This document shows positions 10,646 through 22,264 of a stretch of DNA of 43,879 nt, piece after piece. The notes under the pieces are model-generated. The model searched no databases. It saw only the letters and a list, made by a program, of their open reading frames with translations, and was not told the DNA's origin. Every line of letters starts with the position of its first letter. The stretch's first letter is position 1. The position numbers and the translations under genes are program-made. The stretch is from Asparagopsis taxiformis (Eukaryota > Rhodophyta > Florideophyceae > Bonnemaisoniales > Bonnemaisoniaceae), in the NCBI GenBank assembly GCA_030407315.1, contig JALQPE010000782.1:1-43879 (forward strand), in the 5' to 3' direction.

Positions 10646-10653
10646 TATATAAA
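10646..10653 (+). promoter_or_regulatory. TATA box of the cysteine-rich repeat gene
   Basis: TATATAAA occurs in the context CAGTCTATATAAACG, 88 bp upstream of the ATG at 10741, leaving room for a start site near 10675-10690 and a leader of about 50 nt. Confidence 0.6.
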
Positions 10654-10740
10654 CGTACATCTTTCGGATCAACATAACTCACACATTATCTCTCACATTG
10701 ATTTCAAGCATCAAGCACAGTAGGATTCATCCAAAGCATA

Positions 10741-13349
10741 ATGGCGATTCCTTCGTACATCAAGTTTGAAATCCTCTATTTTTCAGTTCTTATCTCGGTT
10801 GCATTTTCTTCGTCTCTATGCATCGGTTCGTCGTGCACGTTAAACCGCTCCCAAATCCAACCGATTCTGTCAACTTCTCTGAGACAGGTAAACTGCCCAC
10901 AAACAACCCAACCAAATCAGGCATTAACAGCCTGCTTGTGTATAGCAGGCACCCAACCGGCTCGTGGACCTAATCCGCCAACGCCATGCGAATTTTGTCC
11001 AGCTGGAACTTTCAGCGCCGGGGGAACCAGTATATGTCGCCCATGTTCTCCGGGATTCATTTCCCCAACAGGAGCAGATAGATGTTTTGCGTGCCCGGCT
11101 GCAAGGCCTTTTACCCCCGATATGCAGCGATCTGATGCAGATTGCATTGCTCCATGTTCGCCAGGGTTTTTCTTCCAACGTGAAAGTGATACAACTGCTA
11201 CCGGATGCGTCCCGTGCCCGCCAGGAACTGCTAATGGGGTCGGACCACTTCCCTTCCCTCCAGTGTGCATGGTGTGTCCTGTTGGCACCTTTGCAGCTGG
11301 CTTTGGAAATTCAGCCTGCACACCTTGTCCTGCAGGAGAAATTGCATCATCTTCTGGTAGTACTAGCTGTAATGCATGTCTCCCGGGTACATTTGCATCT
11401 CAGAGAGGGTCTGCATCCTGTTCTTTTTGCGCTCCAGGGACGTTTTCTAGTCGTCAGAGAACTGCAACATGCGACCGATGTCCTGCAGGGATGTTTAGCG
11501 GAATATTTGGGGCGACAGAATGCGAGCCATGCACAGGAGATACATTTTCCACCGGTGGATTGTCTGCTTGTGAACGCTGCCCTTTCCGAACTTTTATTCT
11601 AGGTGGATCTCGAGACATGAGAAGTGATTGTACAGTTCCGAACTGCGCAAGCAATCAATTCATCTCCCCAACCGGTACTTGTGCTTCATGTCCCGCCGGA
11701 TTCTTCGTCAATGATGCATTCATGTGTCAGGCTTGTAACGCAGGAACTACCAACCCAGCAGGTGCGGAAAGACGATGTAGATTCTGTCCATCGGGGACGG
11801 GAAGTTCTTCTGGAGAAGAATGTTCTACATGTCCTCCAGGGACCTTTTCAAATATGGATGATACTGCTGGTATGTGTGAACCGTGCCCTTTGGGAACTTA
11901 TTCAAGCGGTGGCGCTGCAACATGTACGGAGTGTCCTGGTGTGCAAGAAACTATTATGACAGGAAGCACATCGATCACCGATTGTGTGCTCCCATGCCCA
12001 CCTATGACGTTCCGTGCTCCAAATGGAATGTGCGCTTCTTGTCCTCCGGGTCAATTCCTGAACCCAGTTGATAATGAATGTGTACTATGCCCTGCTGGAA
12101 CTTTCACAGCTACAGGAAATGCGCTGCGTAGATGTTCGTCATGCCCAAGCAATTCAATGTCAGTACCTGATCGAACGAGCTGTTCGTGCAACCCGGGCTT
12201 TCAACCAGTTTTCCTGACAGGGTGTGTTCGCTGTCCGGCAGGTTCATTCTCGCCCGGTGGATCAGCTCCATGTGCCGCATGTGAACCTGGAGAAGTTGCT
12301 ACTCCAGGCTCAAGTTCATGCACGACATGCACGGCAGGGACATTTGCAGATCCAGTTACAAACAGATGTGTTCCCTGTCTCGCGGGCCAATTTTCGAGTG
12401 CACGGGCAACTTCATGTACTGACTGCGGTGCCGGAACATTCCAATCTGATCGAGGTGCTTCTTCGTGTACTGATTGTCCTCCCGGAACAGCTTCTGCAAC
12501 TTTGCAAGCTACAATATGCCCCGATGCATGGCTGGGTTTTTCTCCAGAAGAGGAGCAACTTTCTGCACGCCGTGTGAAGAAGGCCTTTTCTCTACAGCGG
12601 GATCCGGGTCGTGTTCAAGATGCCCGAATGGAACTGCTCTTCAGAATGGTGAGACCAGCTGCAGCCGATGTCCAGCCGGTACATTCTCATCGCAGGATGG
12701 CGATGTGGGCTGTGCACCATGCCCTGTCGGTACTTTCTCTCGGTCTGCGGGGTCTTCGTCATGCACATCATGTCCAACTGGAAGTGTCTCTGGTGGAGGG
12801 GCTACTAGATGTATGGAATGCATAGCTGGAAGTTTCGCGGCGAGGGGATCGGAAGAATGCGCGCTTTGTCCTGCTGGAACATTCTCCGGAGCAGGCGCTG
12901 GGGAATGTTCTCAGTGTGCTGCGGGGAGTTTCTCGGAAGCTGGAGTTAATATGTGCTTTCCCTGTCGACCTGGGCGATTCTCAAGGGCTGGTGCTAGACG
13001 ATGTATGAACTGTCCTGACGGAACATTTGCGAGTGGTGAAGGAAGTGCTGTTTGCGAAAACTGTCCGCCAGGCACGGCTTCTAACGGGAGACGGACGGGG
13101 TGCTTGGGGGTTACTAGTGAGCCCAGCACTACTATTGTGACTACAACAGGTGCAACGACTGCGATGCAGACGACCACGACGACTAGAGGTGGGAGTGGGA
13201 ACGGATGTCCGCGTAGGATGACAAGATGCCGTCGGCTTCCTGATGAGCGTTGTAGGGTTATAATGACAATCATTCGGTGTAATGAGCCGCGAATAAGAAG
13301 AACTTCAATTCGAGGAAGGAATGCGTGTGCTCGGCTTTGTGGTTTTTAG
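10741..13349 (+). CDS. secreted GCC2/GCC3 (ephrin-receptor-like) cysteine-rich repeat protein
   Basis: The protein begins with a signal peptide (MAIPSYIKFEILYFSVLISV, then AFSSS). About 25 repeats of C-x2-C-x2-G-[TS]-[FY]-x-n-C follow, the GCC2/GCC3 or ephrin-receptor-like repeat (units such as CPAGTFSSQ and CPPGTFSN). A Thr-rich stalk (TTTTTRGGSG, near 13160) leads into a basic Cys-containing tail ending in CARLCGF. Such proteins are extracellular or cell-surface. The frame opened at 10741 runs to 12825, but the repeat pattern leaves it near 12520 and continues in the next frame (12474-13349). One additional C in the CCCC run near 12520 would restore a continuous protein of about 870 residues. 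This is either an assembly indel or a genuine recent frameshift. No intron with GT..AG fits there. Confidence 0.85.
12516..12522 (+). other. frameshift site in a C homopolymer
   Basis: Around the ATGCCCCGATG run the repeat consensus moves from the frame of 10741 to the frame one base earlier. Cysteine spacing is preserved across the join only if one base is missing from the C run. Confidence 0.6.
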
Positions 13350-14805
13350 GTGTTAGAATGGAGTTGCATCTCTGTAGATCGACTCTTGTTTAGTCTCGGG
13401 GGAAGGGTGTGTGGAAATTTTACTGGCTCTGTACAAGTTGTTTGCACTGGAGGAAAATTGAGCTGTCTGATCAATCAATCGATGTTTTTTGTAGCGGGGA
13501 GGGGTACTTACACTATCGCGCTTATGAGTTGATCTATGTGTCTGGCCAATACGCGACTGGTGATAGGTATCGGATTAGTGGCCACACATTGCGGCAGAAC
13601 AACTAGAGACGAGAGGTACGGTAAGTGTCGGACCAAACATGCTACCATGAGGGATACAGGATGACAAGTAATACACAAGCTTGTAACAATGCCTAAAATG
13701 TAAGCATGCTTGTTCAAATAGCTGGATTTGAGTCTGATACAAGTGGTATCATCCCGTTGCAAGGTTACGGGCAGTATGAGTGTGTACTGTATCATGACGA
13801 TTGATGCAAGCTAAAGTGGCATGAAACTTTGCTCTTGTGACTGTAAATGATAACATATCTAGCCGTTCTATGATCTGTGCGAAAAATTTTTCGTTGTATC
13901 GATTTGGCGCTCTACAGAAATCACGAGGGGTGTTGTGAAAGGCATGCAGCATTGCAGCAATAAGTTGCGCGCTATTCAAAGCGATCGAAGAAATGATTGG
14001 TGGAACGCCGGGTAAACGGTATGGGCGGTGTGTGTGTCACGTTGACGCTCGCAATACTGTGGTAGCGATGACAATAGAGACGTTGTAAATGATAATTTTG
14101 AAATACGCAGCCAGGATTACGTATCAAGCGTATGGTAACACAGCGTATGTGTAGAAGCAGAGGACACGTAGACGAAGCACATCACGCAAGAAACAACACG
14201 TCCAAAGCAAGAAGGAATGAAAACTGGATCATATACGGGATAAGGTTGGTAAGCTGTAATAGAAACATTTTAGACTCTTATGTATGTGCTCGTGCATAAA
14301 TAACAAGGTCAGGTGAGAAAGTAAGGGATGTTGGAACGGATGCTTTTATGATTGGTGCGTATCATCAATACAGCACGGCAATTTAGGCGATTTGACGCGC
14401 GAACTTGGCGTGCAAACTCGAGATGCACAAGTGACGAGAGGAGCACTAGGATTACAGGAGGCGCGGCGCGGGCAGGGCCGGGATGGCTGGAGATGTGCTC
14501 GATAAAGACGGGGTATATGGAAGAGTCGATGGGCGGAATGGGCGGTGAGTGGATGGGTGCTCGAGGATTGCGATAGGGTGCACTTGGCACGCGCAAAGGT
14601 CGTGTTGGAAAATAGCTTTCTTGTGCAACAGCTGTCGTTGGATGGTGGATGCGTTGGTATCGGATCCAAGATCATTGAAGAGCTGGGATAAAGATTGTGT
14701 CAAGCGGTGGGAAGTGAGGCGGGGATCTGATCAGGATCCAGTTGCATCAGCTCGCATGTTTTGGATTTGTATAAAAATTGAATTGTTGGGAATGGGAGTA
14801 AGTAA
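13350..14805. other. no gene seen
   Basis: This stretch is the 3' flank of the cysteine-rich gene and the 5' flank of the tRNA. Short frames on the minus strand at 14309-14703 are Pro/Ser/Thr-rich and overlap each other in several frames; none is supported. Confidence 0.5.
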
Positions 14806-14877
14806 TCCCCTATGGTCTAGTGGTTAGGATTTCCGACTCTCACTCGGGAGGCCGGGGTTCAATTCCCCGTGGGGGAA
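14806..14877 (+). tRNA. tRNA-Glu (anticodon CTC)
   Basis: The sequence folds as a complete intronless cloverleaf. Acceptor TCCCCTA pairs with TGGGGGA. The D arm is GTCT-AGTGGTTA-GGAT. The anticodon stem is TCCGA/TCGGG with loop CTCTCAC (anticodon CTC). The T arm is CGGGG-TTCAATT-CCCCG, and the discriminator is A. Box A (TGGTCTAGTGG) and box B (GGTTCAATTCC) are intact. A TTTTT run a few bases downstream is a Pol III terminator. Confidence 0.97.
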
Positions 14878-14880
14878 AAT

Positions 14881-14887
14881 GTTTTTA
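14881..14887 (+). terminator. Pol III T-run terminator of the tRNA gene
   Basis: GTTTTTATT follows the tRNA 3' end after four bases. Confidence 0.7.
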
Positions 14888-17800
14888 TTGAACGTGAAGA
14901 AAATGGGTATGTCTATCGGACAAGTGGCCTCATATTGCCCCGCTAACAGTAATCAGAATGGTTTCTTGTTGGAAAGTCGCCTTGGCGAGTTTGATGGTTG
15001 GCAATAAAAATTTGCATGTTGCATCGCCAGAACAACAGGCTGTGTCTTCGTAATTTTCATAGCCTCATCTGAGGCAAAGGTCGACCTCGCGGGAGGAAAT
15101 TGGCACGTCCGATAGGCAGCCGTTCTAAACTTTAGCGAAGGATACATAGTACGGATGGTCACTGTTTCGTTGTGGTTGATTTCACCCTCCAATCGTACGC
15201 AGCACATCATGAAATACTCCCTCTTTACTTTTCCTGATCCAGTTTCTGCTTCTCTTCAGAAATACTACTACGACTAACAAGACTACGATTAACGAGACGT
15301 GAAGCCATGTCGACGACAAAAGCTCCCCGGCGCAAGTCGGCTGACATTGGCGCGCGGGATCTCGACTCTCTACGACTATCGTCATTGCAATGCATGAAAT
15401 GCAAACAAGCCCTACAACGCCGGTCAGTAGCCGGGCGTGGAAGAATCAGTCGATCACGAACAGTAGTGTCGCTCACGACGTGCATCAACCCATCGATACG
15501 CTCTGGCATCACGCGGGTTGTTGCACAGCATGTGCGCAACTCGGCGCCGACCGTGTAGTTGTTGCACGGCGTATGATGCAGCGGATGTCATAGACGTGCA
15601 TGCCGACCGCGCTGGGCGACGGCGTCGCACCAGCGGCCAGACAACGGCAGTATGCACATCATCTCGCCGCGCACGCGGGTTTTATAGAGAGAAGGGAGAT
15701 GTGACAGAACGACGACGGTGTCGTTTGATACACGACAATTGCAACGGGCAGCGATTAATTCCACATACCGACGCACAGCATGTGACGGGGGATTAGACAA
15801 ATGGAAAATGCAAAATGAAATTACCACGTCCTGATTCCACGCAACAAACATACAGTACGACACGCAGTCGCATATGCATCGTCGTCCGCCAAATGCGCAC
15901 CAACTATATGTGCGCTACCAATCGACGCGGCGACTGTATCCACGTCATACGCGACTAATATCCGATCTCAAAATCTCCGTCCATCGACCGCTCCCAACGC
16001 TCCGCCACCGCGCCGCGTGCATCTGCACGCGGTTTCACCCTGCCGGTTGGTCGCGTCGGTTCTGGTGCGTTGCAGCCGCTCGCGCTGTACAGACGCGCTG
16101 TTGCGATGGTGGTGGCGTGTTTCTGTCGCGACGGTTGATGCATGGCTGATTTGGGATGCTTTCTATCGCTGTCGTGCCGTTTTGTAGCGCTGCATGCATG
16201 CCGCTGAGGCGATGTTGTCGTGCGAATGGTGCGTTGTCCATGGAGATAGAGATATTATTCCGAGGCATTTCTGCCGTATCATTTCATCCCCCTCGCATTG
16301 TTCACCTCGCCATCGATATCAATAGTCCAGTGCTGTAGATTCGCTACCTGCGTTATTTGCAAATTGTATCATGCAGCGTTGTATGACGCGCTCGTTGCGC
16401 ATGGTATGTAGCTTTCGCTGATATAGCGCCGCTTGACATTGTCCATGCATGCATCCCATCTCTGCGATTCGTCGCGTTACCTCCGTGCCATACTGCGCGT
16501 GCTGCGAATGCACACCCGTCTGTCGCACTCTCCGCCGAATATTCTCGCCGTCGCCGCACGGGTAGATCTGTGAGAAGAGAGCGCACGAACAAGCGTACAA
16601 TTTGTCTGTGCCAACTGCAAATACGCATCATTCGGTGACATCTGAATCGACGCTCCATTGCGCAACACAAATGCATTTGTTCACTACATCGTCTCAGCGC
16701 CAGTACGTGCCATATGCGAACAACTCTCCCATTCGGCTACTTGCTCCATGCAGACCATCCGAAAGATCGTGCGCATCAATTTCTACCAAGCAAATGTAGC
16801 ACATGGTCTGCAAGTTGTGTACGCCGCAAGTCCAAACATCGGCGACAAACCGTGCATGCTCGTCAATCTACAATGATCCATCGCTCAATTGTAGACATGG
16901 TCGTGCGCCCGTTACCAAACCCGGCCATGCATCAAACGCACACGCGTTTACTTGCTTGCGTATTTTCGGTTGCGTATAGTTTGCTACAGTTATCCTCTAT
17001 TTCATCTACTGACCTTCCAGATCCAACGTCAGTGTATTGCACGGCGTATCGCGGTTGATTTTCCAACGATGCACCGCAGTGCGATGTCTCGGGGCATGTA
17101 TTGCGCGTCGTGAACGGATAATTCTGCAGTTGCACAATGCAAACCGTGACGACAACAACGAGGCGGATTCCCCATTAAAATCGCAAATTCACTTGTCAGC
17201 GAACAGCATGTCCCAGTGTCCAAAGTCCCCCGCTTCTCCAATTCACGTCATGCATAGACGAGTCAATGCGTTGATGCCATCTCCTTGCGTGCTTTTTGTT
17301 CCTTGATTCATGACCTCATCAACTTGAACTGTTCGCTTTCTATTTCCGGTCTCGGCGCAAATCTACAGAAATTACGATGACCGTCTTGTGGATTGTGTGC
17401 TTCGATAGCTCCGGAAGATTCCAGATATTGCGTGCAAATTGGACAATGCTTCATCACCATCAGCAAGGACTTCCACGCTTCTTGTGGACTGATGTTATGC
17501 AGCAACCAAATTCACCCATCTTCTTTCCAAACTCGCAATGTTAATTCCTTTGTCCACGTTTTCAATGTTCATTCGGCCTGTTCCATATTCCACTCCCAGG
17601 CAATGACGTGTGAATGTGCAACACAAGCATTTCACAATTCGGACCTGAGCGTTTTGAGTTTTGCGCGACAATTCCATCGGTAGTTTCGCGTCTACTTGTG
17701 TGTCTGATAACAAGCTGCTGCTTATGACGATATCACGATCAGCGCGATTGCCCCTAGTAGCGGAAGAAGTGCATGAATAATATGGGTTTGGAGACGAGAC

Positions 17801-18153
17801 GATAGTGTCGAACAATGGCGATACCAAGACTGCAAACGCAAGATTTCATTTATTCTGCAGACGGAACATGGTTAATGCTGTATACTATAGTTTGTCACGA
17901 CAGGTTTTTTGTTTTCGGTTGAATCGTATCGTACACTGGTCAGCAGTTGTCTTGAACGACCAATCTGTGTCATGCCGAAATAGTGCGTGACACATGTTGT
18001 GCGCTACGAATCATCTTCAGTTCCGTCCTGTTTCGTTCCTGTCGATCTTTATGTGCAATAATGCGATAAAGCGCTTGTGTACGATGCGGTGTAAGCGTCG
18101 AGGTATGGCGAAAGGCAAGCGCAGCAGGAAATGAGCTTTTGACAAAACTGACA
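14888..18153. other. no gene supported
   Basis: The segment 15.3-16.6 kb is CpG-rich with overlapping short frames on both strands. The rest is mixed. A minus frame at 15385-15182 contains one hydrophobic stretch (LHVSLIVVLLVVVVF) but has no other support. Sequence near 18000-18150 is the 3' flank of the first YLNF gene and is shared with the flank of the copy at 21.6 kb. Confidence 0.4.
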
Positions 18154-18399
18154 TCACACACAAAATGTAACCTTCTTCTTCGAAACGCTCTTTCTTCGAA
18201 TCTTGGGCTGTTGTTCGAGTATTTGTTTGGGTGCTTGCAAGTAGCGGGTGGCGTGAGACCTACGGTAGCTCAATTGATTGGTTCGTGTTCGCTTGATGTG
18301 TTCGATGTTTTCCAAAGCAAGGATAAAGTTGAGGTATTGATCGGTGACTTTAATAATGCGATGGATGAGGAGACCGCAAGCTTTTGTGAGGAGATACAT
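18154..18399 (-). CDS. YLNF-family small basic protein, copy A (81 aa)
   Basis: This 81-residue minus-strand protein starts MYLLTKACGLLIHRIIKVT, carries the core DQYLNFILALENIEHI and ends in a Lys/Arg tail (KIRRKSVSKKKVTFCV). It aligns without gaps to copy B (21663-21908) at about 80% identity. By hand count about 17 codons differ synonymously against about 15 replacements, many of them conservative, and both copies end in TGA at the same codon. This indicates selection on this strand and frame; the plus strand has stops in copy B. The core DxYLNxxL and a later LSYRRSHATRYLQAP stretch recall the Sm1 and Sm2 motifs of Sm/LSm proteins, but the RG pair is missing. Function unknown. A possible AT-rich promoter word CTCTACTTAATGAATG lies 90-110 bp upstream. 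Confidence 0.65.
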   Translation of the reverse strand: MYLLTKACGLLIHRIIKVTDQYLNFILALENIEHIKRTRTNQLSYRRSHATRYLQAPKQILEQQPKIRRKSVSKKKVTFCV

Positions 18400-18735
18400 T
18401 GTTGGATGGAATGTTTTTCAAGGTGATGGCAAATGAACAGTTATGTTTGGCTGGTGCGCGCTGGGGAAAGTGAGAAATGATGGCGGGTGAACATTCATTA
18501 AGTAGAGCTGCAGTTTGTTGAAGGGGAGGTTGTAGCTTGGATGCACCAAAGGGGATATCTCAGCATATGGAGACATGACAGAATACGTGTAATGGGAAAG
18601 GCGATAGTAAGACATTTTTACAGCATGGCGTTTCAAAAGCAACGGTTGAACATGAGCGTGTGAACCAATTCGCAAAAAGTCCACGTGTTTGAAAAAAGTA
18701 AGTCGACTCGACGTGCCAAGTCTATTCTTTTCGCC

Positions 18736-18865
18736 GTATGGCATGTGTGGAATGTAATGATTGGGCAAGATATGGTGAGCAGTCAGACAATGGAAACAGT
18801 GTCGGAGCACTTTCAACCAATGGAGACAAGTGATGGAAGGGTTTGCTACATCACATGCTGCGCCT
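18736..18865. repeat. duplicated upstream block, copy A side
   Basis: About 340-460 bp upstream of copy A the sequence resembles 22265-22420 upstream of copy B. Shared words include GATATGGTGAGCAG, ATTGGGCAAGATATGG against ATTGGGTGAGATATGG, and CCAATGGAG followed by AGTGATGGA. The block contains indels and stops in all frames of one copy or the other, so it is non-coding flank of a segmental duplication. Confidence 0.55.
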
Positions 18866-19263
18866 GTTGCAACCGCGAATGCCAATGTTACGTTAGCATG
18901 AGGTGCTGAGTGTGCGAGTATACTTGCTTCAGATATTGGTAGAGAGAGATTGTCGCATAGGTCCACGTAGTGTGGGCACACACGATAATCGTTTCTGTTG
19001 TCGAATAAGCGATTATGTCGACGGTGGGCACTCTCGTGCTTTGGCCGTTACCGCGCGCATTGGAAGAACCGGTCGACTTGACGACTGTCATCTGTCGAAA
19101 TACAGCACCGACACCAGCCACTATCTGGAGGATTCGATAGCCGACAAACACAAAACAACTTGCACGACGATAGTCGAGTCGAGGGGTACGTTTACATCAT
19201 ATATATGAAATTGTGTAACACCGAGCGGAGACCAGGTCGGTTTGAGGAAGGAATGATGTAACA

Positions 19264-19521
19264 TCAGACGAGGATCTTCTTTTTCTTCAACGTCTTGCGC
19301 AGCGTTCTCACCACTCCGCTCGCTTTCACCGTACGCAACTGTCTGTGCCGATATCTGCGCGTCCGCACGACACGTACCTTGTTCGTGGATGCGCGGACAT
19401 GGTGTGATGGTTTGGGAGCGCTATCAATTTTCTCCAGACAGAGAATAAAGTTGAGATAATGATCGGAAATGCCAATCAGCGTCTCGATGAAATGGCTCAA
19501 TGCGCTGTGTAGGAAGAGCAT
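19264..19521 (-). CDS. YLNF-family small basic protein, copy C (85 aa)
   Basis: This is a divergent paralogue. From the aligned Met at 19521 it reads MLFLHSALSHFIETLIGIS, then DHYLNFILCLEKID, then an Arg/Lys-rich half ending RKTLKKKKILV. The spacing from Met to the YLNF core is the same as in copies A and B. The frame is also open for 19 codons upstream to an ATG at 19578, but alignment favours 19521. An AT-rich promoter word CACTATTAAACCAAACG (19647-19631) lies about 110-126 bp upstream of the chosen start and matches the one upstream of copy B. Its similarity to the others is limited to the core and overall layout. Confidence 0.6.
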   Translation of the reverse strand: MLFLHSALSHFIETLIGISDHYLNFILCLEKIDSAPKPSHHVRASTNKVRVVRTRRYRHRQLRTVKASGVVRTLRKTLKKKKILV

Positions 19522-19630
19522 TGTGTGCGTGATGAATGATAGCAGAGTAGGATAGTAGCACACGTCGCCGGTATGCAAGCGACACTTTCTTGCGCGTCGA
19601 TGGGCGTGTTCAAGGCGTGCGCGTGCCCCG

Positions 19631-19647
19631 CGTTTGGTTTAATAGTG
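19631..19647 (-). promoter_or_regulatory. TATA-like element upstream of copy C
   Basis: CACTATTAAACCAAACG on the minus strand closely resembles CACTATTTAACAAACG upstream of copy B at a similar distance from the ATG. Confidence 0.4.
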
Positions 19648-21662
19648 TGGTGTGTGTTGATGAATTCGTCGCGGTGCTTCACGAAAGTCATTGTCGAATC
19701 ATGTTGAATACAGCGCGAATCTCATGGCTGACAAACGGTTTGGAAATGGCGTATCTTCCCAACCCAGTGAAGAGTGCGCATGGTGAGCGGGCGTCGCAGC
19801 AGGCCTATTCGTAGAACGCGGCCACTTGCGGACCTCTCGCGTGTAGAGATGAAGTGACCGATTTGGAGTGTCGAGTAGACGGTTGAGTGGGGGTAAAGAA
19901 AGATTGTTTCTTGGTACGACCATCGATTTGGTATTTGTCTCAATTTTTTATGATAATATTCTCCATTCCAGCGTGGAGTAAAGTTGCCTTCTCCCTATCA
20001 CCTCAACGGCAAACCCTCAACTAAACCAGTCCCAATCATGAACCAGCACGAAAGGACCTGATGGCCAGTCGAACACAGCTATGTGTATGAATGAATCAGG
20101 GTTGAAGCCGTTAATATGAACGGTCAGTTATGCTGTGTAATCCAGCCATGACACCGCCCTCCAACCAATTCTCTTGTCTGCGTCGAGCCATCCGCGAGGC
20201 TGACAATGTATCCTAATAGCGACTTCACCGCTTCAGTAATTGTTCCGATAACGACTTTTCTCGCGCTTTATCTCATCGAATTACACATGCGTTCACAGCT
20301 CATTCATACCGCGCACAAGGTCACCTGATCGATTCCGGTTATATCCTTCCTGCGATACACAAGAATTCGCAGAAATTCCGTGCCAGACTCCTCGCAATTT
20401 TGCCAATTTGAACAATATCCAGCCCACCAAGAATAAGATATCCAAACAAACGTTATCGTCTAATACAGGCGCCTCGGTCGTGTTCCATGTCGGATATTCA
20501 AGTTGTATGCGCATTTCTGTTCGAGTCTCTGTACACTTATATCGATGATGTAATCCCGCCACGTTCTAACAGCGTGTTTGCTGCACATTTCATCTTTACC
20601 ATGATTGCTATGCAATGAATCCAGGCAAGATGAGAATCACCATTGATTGCTCACAACGCCGTTAACGCTCTTAACATATGCACACTCTCAAGTTTTCCAT
20701 CGTCCCAGTTCCTAGTCTACCATTCGCTGCAATGAATTGCAGTATGATACAACTCTCAAGCGATTCACATGCCTCTCCCAAAGCTTCCGCGTTCGCATCT
20801 GCTGCTGCGCGTATCACTTGCATGCACTCAAGGTGTTCTTACAATATGTTCAAATGAGGCATCACCATTACAAGTCAATTTGGCCACTTCTACCAGATTA
20901 TATTCAATGCCACCAAGTCCAAGACATCCATGGCTCTGCTTCACATTTTTGACATTGACGTACCGAAACAGCATGCGCTCTTGCAGTTTCTTGTGATCAG
21001 TCTTATAGCCGTTGTTTTCATTATGTTCTATTCGGCACATTCAAAAATTATTGAACTCGTACTTCATGTCCCAAGTTGTGTGTTTAACGTGCTGTACCAA
21101 CTGCAGGTATCAAAACATATGGAAAAGTATAGTGTTTCCATACTCCGGCACCATGCAGTCGTGACATAATCAGACCTGATGATCTATCATGATTGAAATG
21201 CTGGATATGATTTTGAGCGGGCAGATGACATTGTTTATTAGGGATCGGAGTAATACAATTGTAGACATTTCGCCGCTTCACATGAACAGTATGACGCTAG
21301 AACGCAATTTCTACCCGGACAAGAGAATTGGCGCAGAGTTGGAAGGTTCCATTTATTCTGGAAACGTACGTTTGTTGAAACTGTGTTACTAAGGCTTGTT
21401 AATGTTCTAGTTATTCACGTTCAGTACTACCGATTCGGTAGATGTATATGGTACACTGGCTCGGAGGCGTCTTGAGTAGCGAAAAAATGCCTTGCCGAAA
21501 GAATGCCCGACATAAGTCGTCCCTGCGAGCCATCTTCAGTTCTGTTTCAGTTGATCAGTATGTGCAACGAAGAAATACACTGGTTGTGTGCGAGGCGATC
21601 TGCACGCCGAATTGCGCTCAGAAGCAACCGCCACGCGGAATGGAGTTTTGACTCATTTGACA
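19648..21662. other. no gene supported
   Basis: Only short frames are present (for example minus 20562-20293 and plus 21189-21392), without recognisable motifs. The last 150 bp are 3' flank shared with copy A (GTTTTGACTCATTTGACATC against CTTTTGACAAAACTGACATC). Confidence 0.4.
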
Positions 21663-21908
21663 TCAAACACAGAAGGTAACCTTCTTCTGCGAAACGCTCT
21701 TTCTTCGAATCTTCGGCCGCTGGTGGAGTAGTTGTTTCGGAGCGTCCAAGTAACGGGTGGCGTGAGACCTGCGGTAGCATAATTGATTAGTGCGTGCTCG
21801 CTTGATGTTTTCGATGTTTTCCATCGCGAGGATAAAGTTGAGGTATTGATCGGAGACCTTGATAATGCGATGGATGAGTACAACGCAAGCTCTCTTCAAG
21901 AAATACAT
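21663..21908 (-). CDS. YLNF-family small basic protein, copy B (81 aa)
   Basis: This is the closest paralogue of copy A and the same length. It starts MYFLKRACVVLIHRIIKVS, carries DQYLNFILAMENIENI and ends KIRRKSVSQKKVTFCV. Synonymous third-base changes dominate between the two copies in the central and C-terminal parts, including ATT/ATC, AAA/AAG and CGT/CGC pairs. An in-frame TGA lies just upstream of the ATG, so no N-terminal extension is possible without splicing. A TATA-like CACTATTTAACAAACG lies at 22012-21997. The duplicated unit includes flanks on both sides. Function unknown; a divergent Sm-like fold is a hypothesis only. Confidence 0.65.
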   Translation of the reverse strand: MYFLKRACVVLIHRIIKVSDQYLNFILAMENIENIKRARTNQLCYRRSHATRYLDAPKQLLHQRPKIRRKSVSQKKVTFCV

Positions 21909-21996
21909 TTTGGTTCAGATATGGGAGATGTCAACGGCGTTGAATGGTTGAATATACGCGATATGGCGGGGAGAGGGAGCTTTAATGTCGGGCGGT

Positions 21997-22012
21997 CGTT
22001 TGTTAAATAGTG
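21997..22012 (-). promoter_or_regulatory. TATA-like element upstream of copy B
   Basis: CACTATTTAACAAACG on the minus strand lies 89-104 bp upstream of the ATG and closely resembles the element at copy C. Confidence 0.4.
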
Positions 22013-22264
22013 TTGAGGGTGGTGAGATTGCTGCGCCCATGCACGGAGTGAGGTATGTCAGCAAACAGTGATATGACATAATAGGCGTTACGGAATTCAC
22101 GGAAACGCTGATCTTACAGCGCAGCTTTTTTGAAATGCGACGATCGACCGTGGGCTAACTGAACTGGACCCATCCGTTATTTACCCTCACCAAGGCACAC
22201 GTGTTTGTAATGTTAAGAAGCACAATTTTATGTGTCCCCCTCCCATTTTCGTACAAGTCAAGAC

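Noticed and set aside
12911..13273. Long minus-strand frame opposite the cysteine-rich gene
   Set aside because: It is the complement of Cys/Gly codon repeats and is hydrophobic Val/Leu by composition; a shadow of the real gene.
15182..15385. Possible single-pass membrane peptide
   Set aside because: One hydrophobic run only, no conserved copy and no promoter or neighbouring support.
17308..17505. Possible further YLNF relative (QYLESSGAIE segment)
   Set aside because: The spacing from Met to the core does not match and no basic tail follows.
18418..18981. 187-residue minus frame upstream of YLNF copy A
   Set aside because: The paralogous block near copy B has stops and indels in this frame, so it is better read as non-coding flank.
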